Assembly: GCA_005408345.1 (NCBI GenBank)
Contig: SEMN01000592.1
Span: 186,001-250,000 of the forward strand
Reading direction: 5' to 3'
Length of the DNA stretch: 64,000 bases
Source: Macquaria australasica
Taxonomy: Eukaryota > Chordata > Actinopteri > Centrarchiformes > Percichthyidae
A program made the translations under genes and the position numbers. Of this stretch, positions 49,201 through 61,018 are shown one piece after another. The notes beneath the pieces were generated by a model that worked only from the letters and a program-made list of their open reading frames with translations, searched no databases and was not told where the DNA came from. Every line of letters begins with the position of its first letter. Position 1 is the stretch's first letter.

Positions 49201-50450
49201 CTAATTATATAAACTGGTTTTCTGCAGAAACATACAGTAGGTTACTACCGTGTGGTTACTTATGCATATGTAAGCATCACTGATGGTGTTAATAGGAGAA
49301 TACTATTTTTTGCATATATTTTGGATAATCTGATTTGCAAAAGGCAACTTTTTGGAATATTTTTTTTCATCTTAGAAGACAAAGACAAAGCCATTGGTTT
49401 GATGGTCTTGTAATTATTGCATTATGGGCCTTTTCCAAATGATTGAAAGTAAAAAACAGTCTTGTACTGGATACAAATGACAAAACCACCACACAAAGGG
49501 AAAAAAACACTAAAAACCTACTTGAGTAGCCACTGTCGGGTTTCTTCTGATCATCGACTTTTCTGGAAAGAAAGCAGTGAAGAAAAAAAGTGCCTGGGGT
49601 AATAGGACAGATCCATTCTCTGCAGAGCTAACAGAGCTTTAGCACTTGAGCTCAACCACACTGGAATGATCCAAGAAATCAACTTCACTGGACCACTACA
49701 TATCTTGCAGAACAGCTCAGTTTCATCAGGAAAGCTCTTTCTTATTGTAATGCCTGTGCTTCAGCAACTGGATGGGCTTAGACAATTAGAAGTCTTCAGC
49801 GCAGGACTGCGGGAAATGAAAAGTTTGACTGTATGTGAAAGACAAAAAGGGATGAGTTTGAAAGGATATGAGAGGTCATGCGATTTATTGCTCACAGGAG
49901 GAATGACATTAGTTTCTTCCTGAGCTGGTGTTGACTCTGTTAAGACATTCTCATCATGGTTAATGTACACAATCCCGACCACTTGTCCCCACAGAGTAAG
50001 GACACTCACGCAGAGAGGCCAAGGGACTCAGAGGTCGGCTTGCCTTTATTTTGCTCTTCCATCAGAGCAAGCAGTTAATCTTTGCTCGGCCCCAGCTTAT
50101 CTGGGCGCCTGCCACCCTAGCCCAGCCCTCTCTCAGCCCTCTCTCCTCCTCCTCCTCCCTCCTCCTTCTCCTCAGCTGACTGGAGGAGGTGGCTGCAGAT
50201 TGAATTATTTTCCCCGTTCCATTTCTCCCAAGTTTGCATTCATTTGCAGTGCGCTGTCACTTCTCTTCTGTTGTGTTTGTTTCTTAAGTGGAAGCCATTC
50301 AGAGTCTGTCTCAGCTTGTTGCATCGTCTCATATCAGTTGTGGCACTGGCCTGCAATCGTGGCTATGCAAAAAAGAAACAGGTCTTTTATTGGTGTTAGA
50401 GAACATTTGGCAAATGCCCAGAGCCCCCCTGGCGGCACTGTTTTACACAT

Positions 50451-50451
<1 letters not shown>
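46279..50451. other. Intronic sequence with CA-rich patches, otherwise unassigned
   Basis: Imperfect CA stretches at 46417-46456, 46577-46602 and 46799-46841, and a C/T-rich stretch at about 50098-50175. No gene, RNA or named transposon seen. The 188-codon frame starting at 49963 has no domain and ends in the GT array. Confidence 0.45.
46417..46456. repeat. Imperfect (CA)n array
   Basis: CA units broken by ATG words (CACATGCACACATGCACAC). Confidence 0.9.

Positions 50452-50499
<48 letters not shown>
50452..50499. repeat. (GT)24 microsatellite
   Basis: Twenty-four uninterrupted GT units, close before the 'gggctgcaactaa' element. Confidence 0.97.
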
Positions 50500-50500
<1 letters not shown>

Positions 50501-50649
50501 AGGGTTCCCACGGGGCTCCCACACATTAGATTCAGGCCTTTTCTGTGACTTTCAAAGTCAAAGACGACCATTACCTGCTTTTAAATGCATGTTTTGGGGT
50601 TAAGACACTTATTTGACATTAACTGTTTTATTTTATTTCATTTCATTTT

Positions 50650-50950
50650 TAGGGCTGCAACTAATAATTATTTTCATTATCAATTAATCTGTCAATTATT
50701 TTTCCAATTAACTGATTAACCATTCAGTTGATAAATTGTCGCAGAGCACGTGGCGTCTTCAGATGTCTGTTTTGCCTGAACAGTAGTCCAAAACCCAAAG
50801 ATATAAAACAGAGGAAAGCAGCAAATCCTCACATTGCAGAACCACATCTGAGTACCAGATAATGTTTGGCATGTTTCCTTGAAAAAATGACTTTGACAAT
50901 TAATTGATTATCAAAATTGATTAAATAATCGACTAATCATTTCAGTCTGA
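50650..50950 (+). mobile_element. Non-autonomous DNA element of the 'gggctgcaactaa' fish family, copy 2
   Basis: It starts TTAGGGCTGCAACTAATAAT, has internal AGTCCAAAACCCAAAGATAT, AGCAGCAAATCCTCACATTG and AATGTTTGGCATGTTTCCTT, and ends AATCGACTAATCATTTCAGT. It is more complete than the copy at 5085-5343 and in the same orientation. AT-rich ends built from ATTAAT words form imperfect inverted termini. No coding frame. Confidence 0.85.
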
Positions 50951-53900
50951 TTTATTTTATCAACTCATCATCTTATCCAGTAAAGAAAGTGAAATCTCCA
51001 AAAAAAACAACAACTTTTGTATCAATTCAAATATTTTGACGAAATGATACATTTTGTGTGTCCTATAAGAAATCAAACTATGTATTTATATTGATTTAAA
51101 AATTGCTTAAAGACTGCATTAAAGGTTCTGGCTTCAAATCCTGCAAAACCAGCTCAGAGGGTGGAGGCCTCTACAGCTCTGTCACGCTGTATTTGATAAG
51201 CCACTCCCACTTTTGAGGGAGCCCATCAAACTGGTAACTCATACAGTAGACCTGTTTTACCTGGAAATACCTCTTAACTTCCGTTTCTCTGTGACTTTCC
51301 AAATCCGCAAACTCTCAAATTTTTTCTAAACCTCTTGGAACCTCAAATTTGTTTTTTTCATGAATTGTTAGCGTGTATTGACAATTGAAATACTCCTCTG
51401 CTAAAATTATCTCTGTCTCTTGTGTACTTTTTAGTCCTCAGGAGGAGTTTTGAGTTCACACTGTCAAACTCTGGTTCCCCTACCGCTCCTTTGCAGCCTG
51501 TTGCCCCTCCTCCTCCTCCTCATCCATGATTTCTGCCCCACTGTCTTGAGCTCTGACAGCCTGTCATAACATAATGACCTAACACTTTTCATGATTGGCA
51601 GGTGTTTTGCCTTACAGGCCAATGAAGTAGGGGCTGGGAGATGTGGTTTGATGCCCTGTTACCTTGTTTCTTCGCTGACTGACAGGTGGCTCCCCAAACT
51701 ACACAGAAAGGAGGCCTGTTTGTTTGTTTATTGCCCATTTAATTCGTCCTGTGTTTGAAAAGCTATACGCCAGCTGTCGGCTATAGCTTTGGCTCATTCG
51801 AGGCAGTGACCAGGGGGATGGGACACTGCCTTCCTCTGCTGAATGAGTGACAGGGAAAAGGCGTTGCAATGGGAGAAGAAGGGAAGGGAAGATAGGAGTT
51901 TGCCTGGAGGCAGCAGCGGAGAGAGGAGGTGCTGAAGGGGGGTGGGGGTTATACTTCAGAGAGACAGTCGAGGAGAATCTCAAATATTGACCTTGGAAAA
52001 CCACCTCTATGATAATAATTATCTCACTCTGTCCCCCTCTCTTTCTCTCCCCCTCTCTACTCTCTTGCCTGCCTCTACTGTCTCTCTCCCTCTCTTTATT
52101 GCTCTCTCTCTCTTTTTCATGTGTGTCCTTTGCTCCTGTAATCTTAGCGACCTCAGATAAAAGCAACCTGGCTCTTTTTCTTCTCTTTGATAAACATTAA
52201 TCCCTATCATTGATTACAAACTTACAAGCTCAGGTTCAGCTTATCACAATAAGCCTCTACCATTTGACCCCCCCCCCCCCTCCCGATTCCCATACTGTAC
52301 AGTTTATAATACCATACATTACACTTATACACTCAAAGGTGTAGGTCAGACAAAACTTAGGTAATAGCTCACGCACACTGCACACAGGTGTTGCAGTGTA
52401 AAGGTGTAATCTGGTGCTGATACTGTAATCATGTTCTATGTGCATGATAATGACATATTTTAGAGGCACGGTTCATTTTGTCCTCACCCTGTTTTGAAAC
52501 CTCACTTGCTGCACTATCATTTCAGATGACACAGTGGAGCTGCTTCTTAAAGGCAGCCACGACAAAGTATGTTAAGTGAAGGCGGAGGAGTACATCTATT
52601 CATTTAAATTGGTGCTAATGGCAGACTATTTAAAAGTCAATTAATTGCTAGGGGCCAAATGCACAGTGGCAGTTAATGCTGTCACAACGCTGAGTAGTAA
52701 TTGGATGTGTTGATAGGATGTGCCTCTGCGTGCTAGTGTGTATTCCTAGTGTCTGAAAATGGGTGGCCACCTACTGTACCTCCAAAAACTCTCAACAAAA
52801 GCGCTGCCTGTTGTCCGGTGAATGACATTTGTCATAAAGCAGTGCATCATGGGGGAGCGGAAGCATAATAGCCTGGATTCACTTTGTACTGTAGTTGTGG
52901 GAGATGCATCCACTGCTTTGTTCTAAAATGTTTTCAGTTTTCAATTTTCAATAGCTTCCTCTCTGTTTTCTTTTACTTTGCACTATTATTTCTGAAATCT
53001 GCTTTCAAATCTCTCTTCTGTATCCCTTTTTTGTTTTTCTCAGTTTGACATCACTACCCGCATCTCCATTCTCTCTCACCTTTTCATTCTCTTCCTCACT
53101 TTATTATCTTACTGTGTACGGCAGAGAGAGAGAGAGGGAGGGAGAAGGCCTGAGATCGATGTTGGGCCTGCGCACACAGAGACCGGCAGCTGGCTGAATC
53201 GGAGTGATCGATCAGGCACAGAGCATTTGCTCTGCCAGACTGCTGGGCCTTTGTGGATGGAGATTATTTCTAAATTATTACAGGAGGCAGATGCTTGTCA
53301 GAAGATGCTCTCTGTCAAGGTTAGACTGCTTCAGTGCTGCCGAGCTCTCGCCTTCTCTCTCTACCTCTGTCACACTTTTGCTTTCTTCATCTTCTCAAAT
53401 TCGTCTACTTTCCCTCATTTTATCTCTTACCATTTCTTTCTCCCCTGCAAAGGGGTTTTCTGTAATTTTACATATTCCACATTGCTCTTTTATATTATGT
53501 AGCTGTCTTTCGTGCAGTGTGTTGTTTCCCTAACTGGAGATATGTTTAACACGTTATAGGTGAGATAAAAAGTGCAGTGTATATTAATGAGAAACTGAAA
53601 ATGCCATCTGGTAAATTGACTTCATACGCACAGACTGAACGGGCGGCACAGTATAATCTTTGACCAATGTTCGTCTATAATGATACTGAATATACCAGCA
53701 GGCGGCTGTATGTTTGAAGCTGTCTCGAAAATGAGTTTGTTCTTTCTGGCACGATTTGAATAAGGTATTTTCATTCTCTGCCCTTCAACAATGCTGAGTG
53801 GCTGCATTCTTTAAAAATAGATGTATGTGGATTGCTTTTGTGCATCTTCATGCTGGGTGAGTGCCAGATGTGTGCGTGTGCTTCTGAGTCTGTACATGTG

Positions 53901-54299
53901 TGCATACGTTTAAAATTGATCATTTGAGTTTAGGACGTCTCGAATGTGTGTTTTCACCCTTGTTAGGCTGATAAGACTTGGGAACGGACTTGTACGCCCT
54001 GGGCTCTACCTCTTGTTGTCTCTTGTCATTTACCCTGAGTACTGCTTTATTCTCATGGTCAGCATTAATTAGCTCAATTCTTCTGTCTCACATTACATAT
54101 CACAGCCACTCTTGATGGAAGTGAATTTCCCGTCTAGGATTCTCCATACAAATTAAACAGTGCTTCTTTAAGATTTCTAAAAGATCACTTTATTGTGTAT
54201 GTTAATCTAATTAAAAGAACAGTCTGACCTTTTATTTGTTTTTTAATTTACTAAATGAATTTGTCTCATCTGTCTTCATGCATCATTTAGCGTTTTTGT
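50951..54299. other. Intronic sequence with pyrimidine tracts, otherwise unassigned
   Basis: A CT-rich tract at about 52020-52130, a 13-C run (52268-52280) and a GA stretch at about 53122-53145. 52600-52720 is a candidate conserved non-coding block. No gene recognised. Confidence 0.45.
52020..52130. repeat. Polypyrimidine (CT-rich) tract
   Basis: About 110 bases dominated by CTCTCT and CCCTCT words. Open frames across it (SLSLSL) are artefacts. Confidence 0.85.
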
Positions 54300-54440
54300 C
54301 AGCCAACATGGGGGGACGACATGTTAGAAAAGGCTCCTGGATGGATTCGAACAAGGGGTATTGCGGTTACTTCATGTGTATCTTAGACCCAGTGGCTAGC
54401 TCGACGCTTTACTTTTTGGTCTGGTTTAGCGTCGGCCTTT
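54300..54440 (-). mobile_element. tRNA-derived SINE, antisense
   Basis: Read on the minus strand, the segment has an A-box-like GAGCTAGCCACTGGGTCTAA, then AGTAACCGCAATACCCC and a B-box-like TTGTTCGAATCCATCC at tRNA-like spacing. After it comes GGAGCCTTTTCTAACATGTC and GTCCCCCCATG, resembling the 'ttgctgcatgtcatcccccc' part of a common fish SINE. The tail is not clear. Confidence 0.6.
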
Positions 54441-57400
54441 AACAGTAAGTGCTACATTGTGTATGTGAAAAACAAAGACATTTTCTTCTTATCAAGCTTT
54501 TTTTATACGGAAATTTAAAATGCAGAAACATGCAGTACTTAATACAACTGGAAGCAGGGGGAAACAGCGTTGATCCATCAAATGTGAAAAATGCACTTTA
54601 CAACAACCCTAAATATGTCCTATTTACATGTTTTATCTTGTTAGCCACCAGTACATCTGTGTGTCAGATGGGTTGTGCTTCTGGCAAGTTACAACAATAT
54701 GCAGCCTCACTGAGTGATGACAGGACTTTTGACATGCTGTGTACAGTCAGCTGTTGTATATTCATTTTTCTGTGTGTGTTAACTAAACAAGATACAGACA
54801 GAACAGAAGCTGTTGAAAGACATTTCTTTGCTGCTCAAGGCTTAACACGTCCAGGACCAACAGTATCCCAACGATGACGTTGAAATTGATTTTCTCATTT
54901 GACTCTGGGTAAGACAGAAAAAGTTGCATATTTCAAACTCTTCCTCAATATATAACAATCATGTTTATACAATCGCTGGTAGGAACAAACATACAGTATG
55001 GTATAACTTGCAGGTGGTTCTTGGATGGTGCTTTGAACTCCAGATTATATTTCACCTATGAAATAATAACATCACATATTACCAGTCACTCTAGTGAATT
55101 AGCAGCTCAGAAAATAGAACACACTCTACCCGCATCTGACAGACATGAAAAGAAAGCTGTGGGATTATTTTCTTAGACAGGGCTGGGAGGAGAGTTTAAA
55201 AAGAAAAAGGAGGATTGAGCTGTAATGAGCTATATAATGCATATAAATATGCATACAGTGACATGGAATGGGCTTCCAGGTACATTATTACCAAATATTT
55301 ACACATTTTGTCTATCCCTTTTATGTATTATGTGTGGATATTATAAACTGGCCCATTTTGAAGGTTATGTTACCACCAGGCGCAGCACTTGTGATTGCTG
55401 AGAATCGTCCTCTTGTTGAGTATTTGGAGAATCAACTCTCGGTGACCGAGGAGTGTAGACTTTGTGAGGACGAGCCACAGCAGACTGATCAAACATTTAC
55501 ATTGTGAGCCAGATGTTGTTTGCATTAACATATGAAACCTTCTAGCAAGCTAGTTATGCTCCACACCATGAAAACAATCAGCTTTATTTGTTAGTCAAAA
55601 GACATATTGACATAAAAGTGTGTCGGATTATCATTTGAAATTCCATCATACTGCATCTGCAGTCTGAACCTGATTATAGATCTAATATTGGTTTTGCTAA
55701 TGGAAATTGAATGTTCAGATTGGAACTGAACTAAACTTGAATACTTCATGGGACTGAGATATGTCTGAATGACTGAAGTACATCATACATTTAGCGAACA
55801 ACATACACAAGAATTTGCACAATGACGTCGTAAAAGTGATTTCACCACAACATATAACAGCCAAAATGCTAATGAAGTGTGTGACGTGTTGGAATTGTAA
55901 GTGCGTGAACGTACTGTAATACCAGAAACCTCATCACTGTATGCTTTCATATACTGTTGCTCCACAGTGCACTGTAGGTATTTAAATGCCAGGGCACTTA
56001 GCTCCATTTCTCTCTAGTAAAAAAAGATCTCCTCTGGGAGAGATAGACAGTACGGTGGGGGGAGAGAAGAAGAGAGGAATGGCAGAATGGAGGCTACATG
56101 ACGCCTGGATGGGGGAGAGAAAGGGTGATGAGAAGAAGGGAAGTGAGAGGGATTAATTGTTCACCCAGGAGAGGAAGATAACATCAGATGTTTAAAAGCC
56201 GCCACAACTAATCCTGTCATTTCTTGGACTAGAATAATGAAAATGGAGAAATGATATCTCTTGGAGAACTGGAAACTGAGCTAATCTGTATGCCTGTAAC
56301 GAGCACATGTTTGTGATTTCTAAATGGTCTACAGATTATGGTATATTTCTACTCACGTGGTATCATTTTCCAGTAAGATTACTGCAAAAAAAAAAGTCAT
56401 TTTATTGGACGTAGTCTTGCTGCTTTTCTTTATTCTTTATTATTTCCTCTGTGATTCATTATAATTGTATAATCTTTCAAGATATACTAACATAATTTGC
56501 ATAGATGAAGCATTGGATTTTCCCACGCTGCAATAGCCAGGCATTGTAAACCATGTCCTGTTTTCAGAAAACAACATATCAGTGATTATGTATGTTTTAG
56601 TCCATTAACTGCAAATCGCATATATATTTTTATATTACTCCTGACAATTTGCCAAATCATACTGTATGGTTTAGATTGATTTTCAGCTTTTTATTATTTT
56701 TATTACAGAATGAAAATTAATTTACATGGACTCTGTTCACATTGCACAATTTGTACTCGTATTATTATTTGTCTTGTTTTCTTATCAATGGCATAGCACA
56801 AACAACGAGCAAACATGGATATCAAGAAAAGAGATGAGGGTGAATTTGGTCATCTGTTGCATTTAAAAGGTTGCTGTTCAGCAGCCGACTCTCCAGTCAC
56901 AGATGTCAGAGCATTTTGATAAAGGTGACAAAACATTTACTTTGATGGATTACCAATTTAAGTTCATTCCATACTGAAATGAATGTAAACCAGTGACTGC
57001 CCTGAAGGTAGGAAATTAGTCTAAAAACAGATGGTTCGTTTTTTAAATCAGTCGGCAGTAACATATCGAATACACAGTTAAAACATGCAAAATCATCTGC
57101 ATGGTCCATAAAATCCTGGCAGGGACCCCTCCTGATGTTCTCTGTATGGGTCCAGCTCTCTGCCCTACTTCTGTCGGTGTTTGGTCTCCTATCCAAGCAG
57201 CTCTCTCTTCCTCTGTGATCCACACCTGCCGTTCTCTCCGACATCCCTTCCACCCTTTGGTCCCGCAGCACTTCCCTTCCTCCCCTGTCATATCTGTCAT
57301 AGACGTTCAGTCGCTGGTGTTGCTCTAGGCTTCAAATTTAATTTGGTTTCAATCTGCTGTAATTGCTTTGAGAGACGGCCGTGTCTGCATGTTTTTCCTC

Positions 57401-60096
57401 TCTTATGTCTGCTGGAATACTGGATGGGGTGTATGTGCAAGTGTAAGTGTGTGCATGGATGAATATGACTGAAGGTGTGTACTCATGTGCACGTGTGTGT
57501 GTAAATCCCGAACAATTGCCCGGCCACACACTGTCAATGATACACTTTGTCAAACACCAGCTGCTGTCACTGGACTCTCTGGCACTTTGACAACGCTTTT
57601 GTCAGACACCATACACTTTCTCTGTGTAGCAGAAAAACAGGAGGGGAGGGAGCGGGGTAAATCTGCAAGACATCACAAAATATCTTTTTGGTAACACGTC
57701 ATGACCTTTTAGGTGAATAATAACCCCCCCCATGTAAGCCCTGAATGTGTAGCTGCTTTCATTATTATATCAGCAATCTGAAGTAAGAGGGAGGATGATT
57801 GAAGTAAAGGGCAAAAAAGGGACGGTTTGCCCTTGAACTGCAGAGAGTGCTGTGGTGAGGTGAGGTGGAGGGAAGGTTGCTAAGCTGATGGACTGAAATA
57901 ATATTGGTATGGCTTTGTGTAAAAAAAAAAATAGCACCTGCCTCCCTCCTATGGTGGGTTTTATCTTTTTTTCCAACTGCCTCTTTTTTGCCCTGGCCAT
58001 CTCTAAATCAATCTGGTCACAAATTGAATTCTCACCTTGTGAAAAGACATTTTTGTATTTTGGATACAATATGTTCAAAAAACGGACCCCTGCCCCCCAA
58101 CCCTCAATAAATTCTTTAATTTTCTTATGTCCGACCCTTTCCAACTGTATTTGCATCCACGCTCAGCAGCCAGTTTGAGCCTGCCAAAAGAAAGGGCACG
58201 GAGAGTACAAACGTGTGTATAATTGATTGCATGTTGATGAATGAGGGCACTTTTAAGCTGATTGCAAGTGTACAGTATGTACATACGTCTGAGTGGAGTT
58301 TGTGGGGGTGTCACACGTGACCAGTGGTGATTGAGAGTGTGTCTTTGTGTGTATATGCATTAAGCACACACACACGCATATGCTGTAACAATCATGCTTG
58401 GACTCCAAATGAGATGCTGAGGAGTTTCAGTCGCTGCCATTGTTTTCCTGCTTACCGTATGTTTGTGTGTGTGTTTTCACATAATCTGTACGTTTTGGCA
58501 TCACTGGAGTTTTGTCAAGATGTGACACAGATAACAGATTGTTGAAATACAGAGTGGCTGAGTACACGCATCAGCTCTCAGTCTTGTTCTGTTGCGTTTG
58601 TGTTGCAGCGTGCGTGTATGTATCACTCTCACCTCTGATCAAGGAGACATTTGGCCTGCATCTTGATGCTGTTTCACTCTGCTCCTCCCCACTCAGCCTG
58701 CTGAGGAGGACGACAAAACAAGCAGGTCATCCATGCAATCGCACACACCTGTTAACAGATGTACCAACTAAAAGAGCAGTCGTGTGCTCCGTTTCTTTCT
58801 AGTGGAATGTCACTGGGCTTCTTTTGACTTATTTATTTTTAGCTGTCGCTTGTTCCAGACAATGGGTATGCAATTTTCTCCTCCTCAGTCACCTGCAAGG
58901 TCGATGCCTTGTGGGCTGCTAGAGAAACAAGACGTCTGAATCTTATTTCTTTGTAAATGGCGCCTTTAGGCTCCCTTCCTCTCTCACTGTGTCTGTGTTG
59001 TCTGACTGATGCCAATAACAGCAGGAAAGGCCGGGCAGCAGTTTGGGCATGTCTGTGACTATCTGTCAAACAATGAACAGTGAGCCCAACCAGCCAGACA
59101 CTCACATGTCACTGAGCTGATCCTGGTCCCATCGACACACCGCTCCGCCTGCACGCTCACCCTGAGCCCTCTGCTGGCCCCTCCATGTAGGACACTTGGC
59201 TAACTGCGAGCAGTCAGGGCTGCAGATCTGTGTGATGTTGACTCTCTGCGATGTTCCTGCAGTGACCTTGTTTGACCTTTATGTCTTTTGAACTTGTGCT
59301 GGATACGTGCATCGTGACCTGTGTATACATATGTGCCTGTGAGTAAATGATGTGATAGATTTGTTTGTAGCATTCATTCCATAGGAGGTTTAATTGAATT
59401 TACAGTGGTAGTTGCTCCAGTGAATGATAATGTGCAGTACAATGGTCTTTGGCCCCGTTCTGTGCTATGATGAGTCTGCCACTTAGCTTTAAAGGCTCTG
59501 TGATTTAATGAGCGAAATGCATATTATTTTGAATGGAGTATCTCAAATGAAACAAAAAGTGCCCCAATTAGAAGAGAATTAATATTGTTTTTATGGAGAT
59601 ACTTCAGCAGTCAGTAATATATTAAATTAGCTTATTTGCTCCTGTGACATTGCTTCTAACATAATCGTATTTTGATTATATCCGTATTATGAACTTACAA
59701 GCAGACTGATTGGTACACAAGAGCTTATGATCAAGGTCGATTATTTTCAGTGTAGCTCTGAAGAACCATTATGAGGGAGTTTAGCTGCTGCAGAGAGCTA
59801 CTGTATTGTTCCAAAGTAAAGACAGCTGCCTTTCTTGTCCCATTGAACTACACACAGAAGCTTCAGCACAATGCTGGCAATCTACAGTGGAAATGTGGTG
59901 TTTCTGCAGGTCTGTGTGGAGCATAGAAAGCTGGTGTTTGATTTTGAAAAGCTGGTGAGTTGCTGCTGCTGTGGGTAGGTGACAGCTCGCGTCTTCCAGA
60001 TCCAGTCTCCGTGGAAACAGCAGAGTGTGGAGTTGGGATGAGTGGGGAAATGCAAAAGGAAGTGTTAACATTTCCGTTGTGGAGGGGGAAGATTAT

Positions 60097-60097
<1 letters not shown>
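54441..60097. other. Unassigned intronic sequence
   Basis: No gene or named repeat recognised. It includes a 142-codon frame (54449-54877) without any known motif, and short GT/CA-rich words around 57420-57500. Confidence 0.4.

Positions 60098-60132
<35 letters not shown>
60098..60132. repeat. (GT)17 microsatellite
   Basis: Seventeen GT units followed by a short G run. Confidence 0.96.
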
Positions 60133-60134
<2 letters not shown>

Positions 60135-60762
60135 GGGTGAACAAAGGCAGGGATTATCTCAGCACATGCTACAATAGCACTACACGCAGCCTCTGCAAAC
60201 AGGCCTGCCACAGGGTGCTTTGGATCACAGAACAAAGACAGGGTCTCCCACCCATCCATGCTGATCCTATGTCAGAGTTAGCTAATAAGGACTACAATAC
60301 CCAGCTGCCAGTTGCAAACCAACCAGGGACCTGGAATTAAGGGTCATTATTTCTCCTCATTATGGACTTTAACATTGTTCGGCCACTCTGAAGAGAAGAG
60401 CCTTTTCTTATTATCACTGTCCTCCTCACAGTAGTTTGTTACTGGAACTTGAAATGGGGTGTTCTGTGCTTTCGGTTCTGCCGCTGACAAGAGGAACGTT
60501 TAATAATAAAAACGTCATAAGTTTTTAAGCTTCTTCCCATTTCACCCTACGTTACTGACGAGTTCTGTGCAATGTGAAGTCAATTAAAGTGTTTTGAAGT
60601 TGGTTTGTGACTGTGTTGTTGGAATTAATATGGCGTTAGAGGAGGGAGAAAGTTTGAGGGCAGTAAACTGAGACAGATGGAGAGAAATTGAGTACAGCAT
60701 ATGATGGCAGGATAAAACACCCGAGCAAAGAGGAGAGATAAAAGGATGGCGAGAGAATGAAA

Positions 60763-60795
60763 GGTGGTGGTGGTGGTGATGGGGGGAGGGGGGAT
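60763..60795. repeat. (GGT)5 with adjoining G-rich tract
   Basis: Five GGT units, then ATGGGGGGAGGGGGGATGGCGG, a patch with several G runs that could form a quadruplex (inference). Confidence 0.85.
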
Positions 60796-60997
60796 GGCGG
60801 CGAGGGTGCGAGGCGAAGTGAAAGTGAGTTTGTCTGTGATGTTTTAAAATTCTGGAGTGGAAAGTCCCTCCATCTGTTATTGTGGGACGGTTCTGACTCA
60901 GTGATTTCTATGATTGGCCTTAATCCCGGCCGAGTGGAGAAGACAGAATGAAGAGCTTAAAGCAGACTGCTCTCACTCTGACAGGCTCCACTGGCTA

Positions 60998-61018
60998 CTG
61001 CTGCTGCTGCTGCTGCTG
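60998..61018. repeat. (CTG)7 trinucleotide repeat
   Basis: Seven uninterrupted CTG units. Intronic by position, so not translated. Confidence 0.95.

Noticed and set aside
49963..50529. 188-codon plus-strand open frame, the longest in the window
   Set aside because: It runs through CT-rich sequence and ends in the (GT)24 array. No domain, and no splice or family support.
57043..57462. Cluster of open frames on both strands around a GC-richer patch
   Set aside because: Considered as LINE-derived because of a KILAGTPPDVL-like peptide, but no further retrotransposon motif follows.
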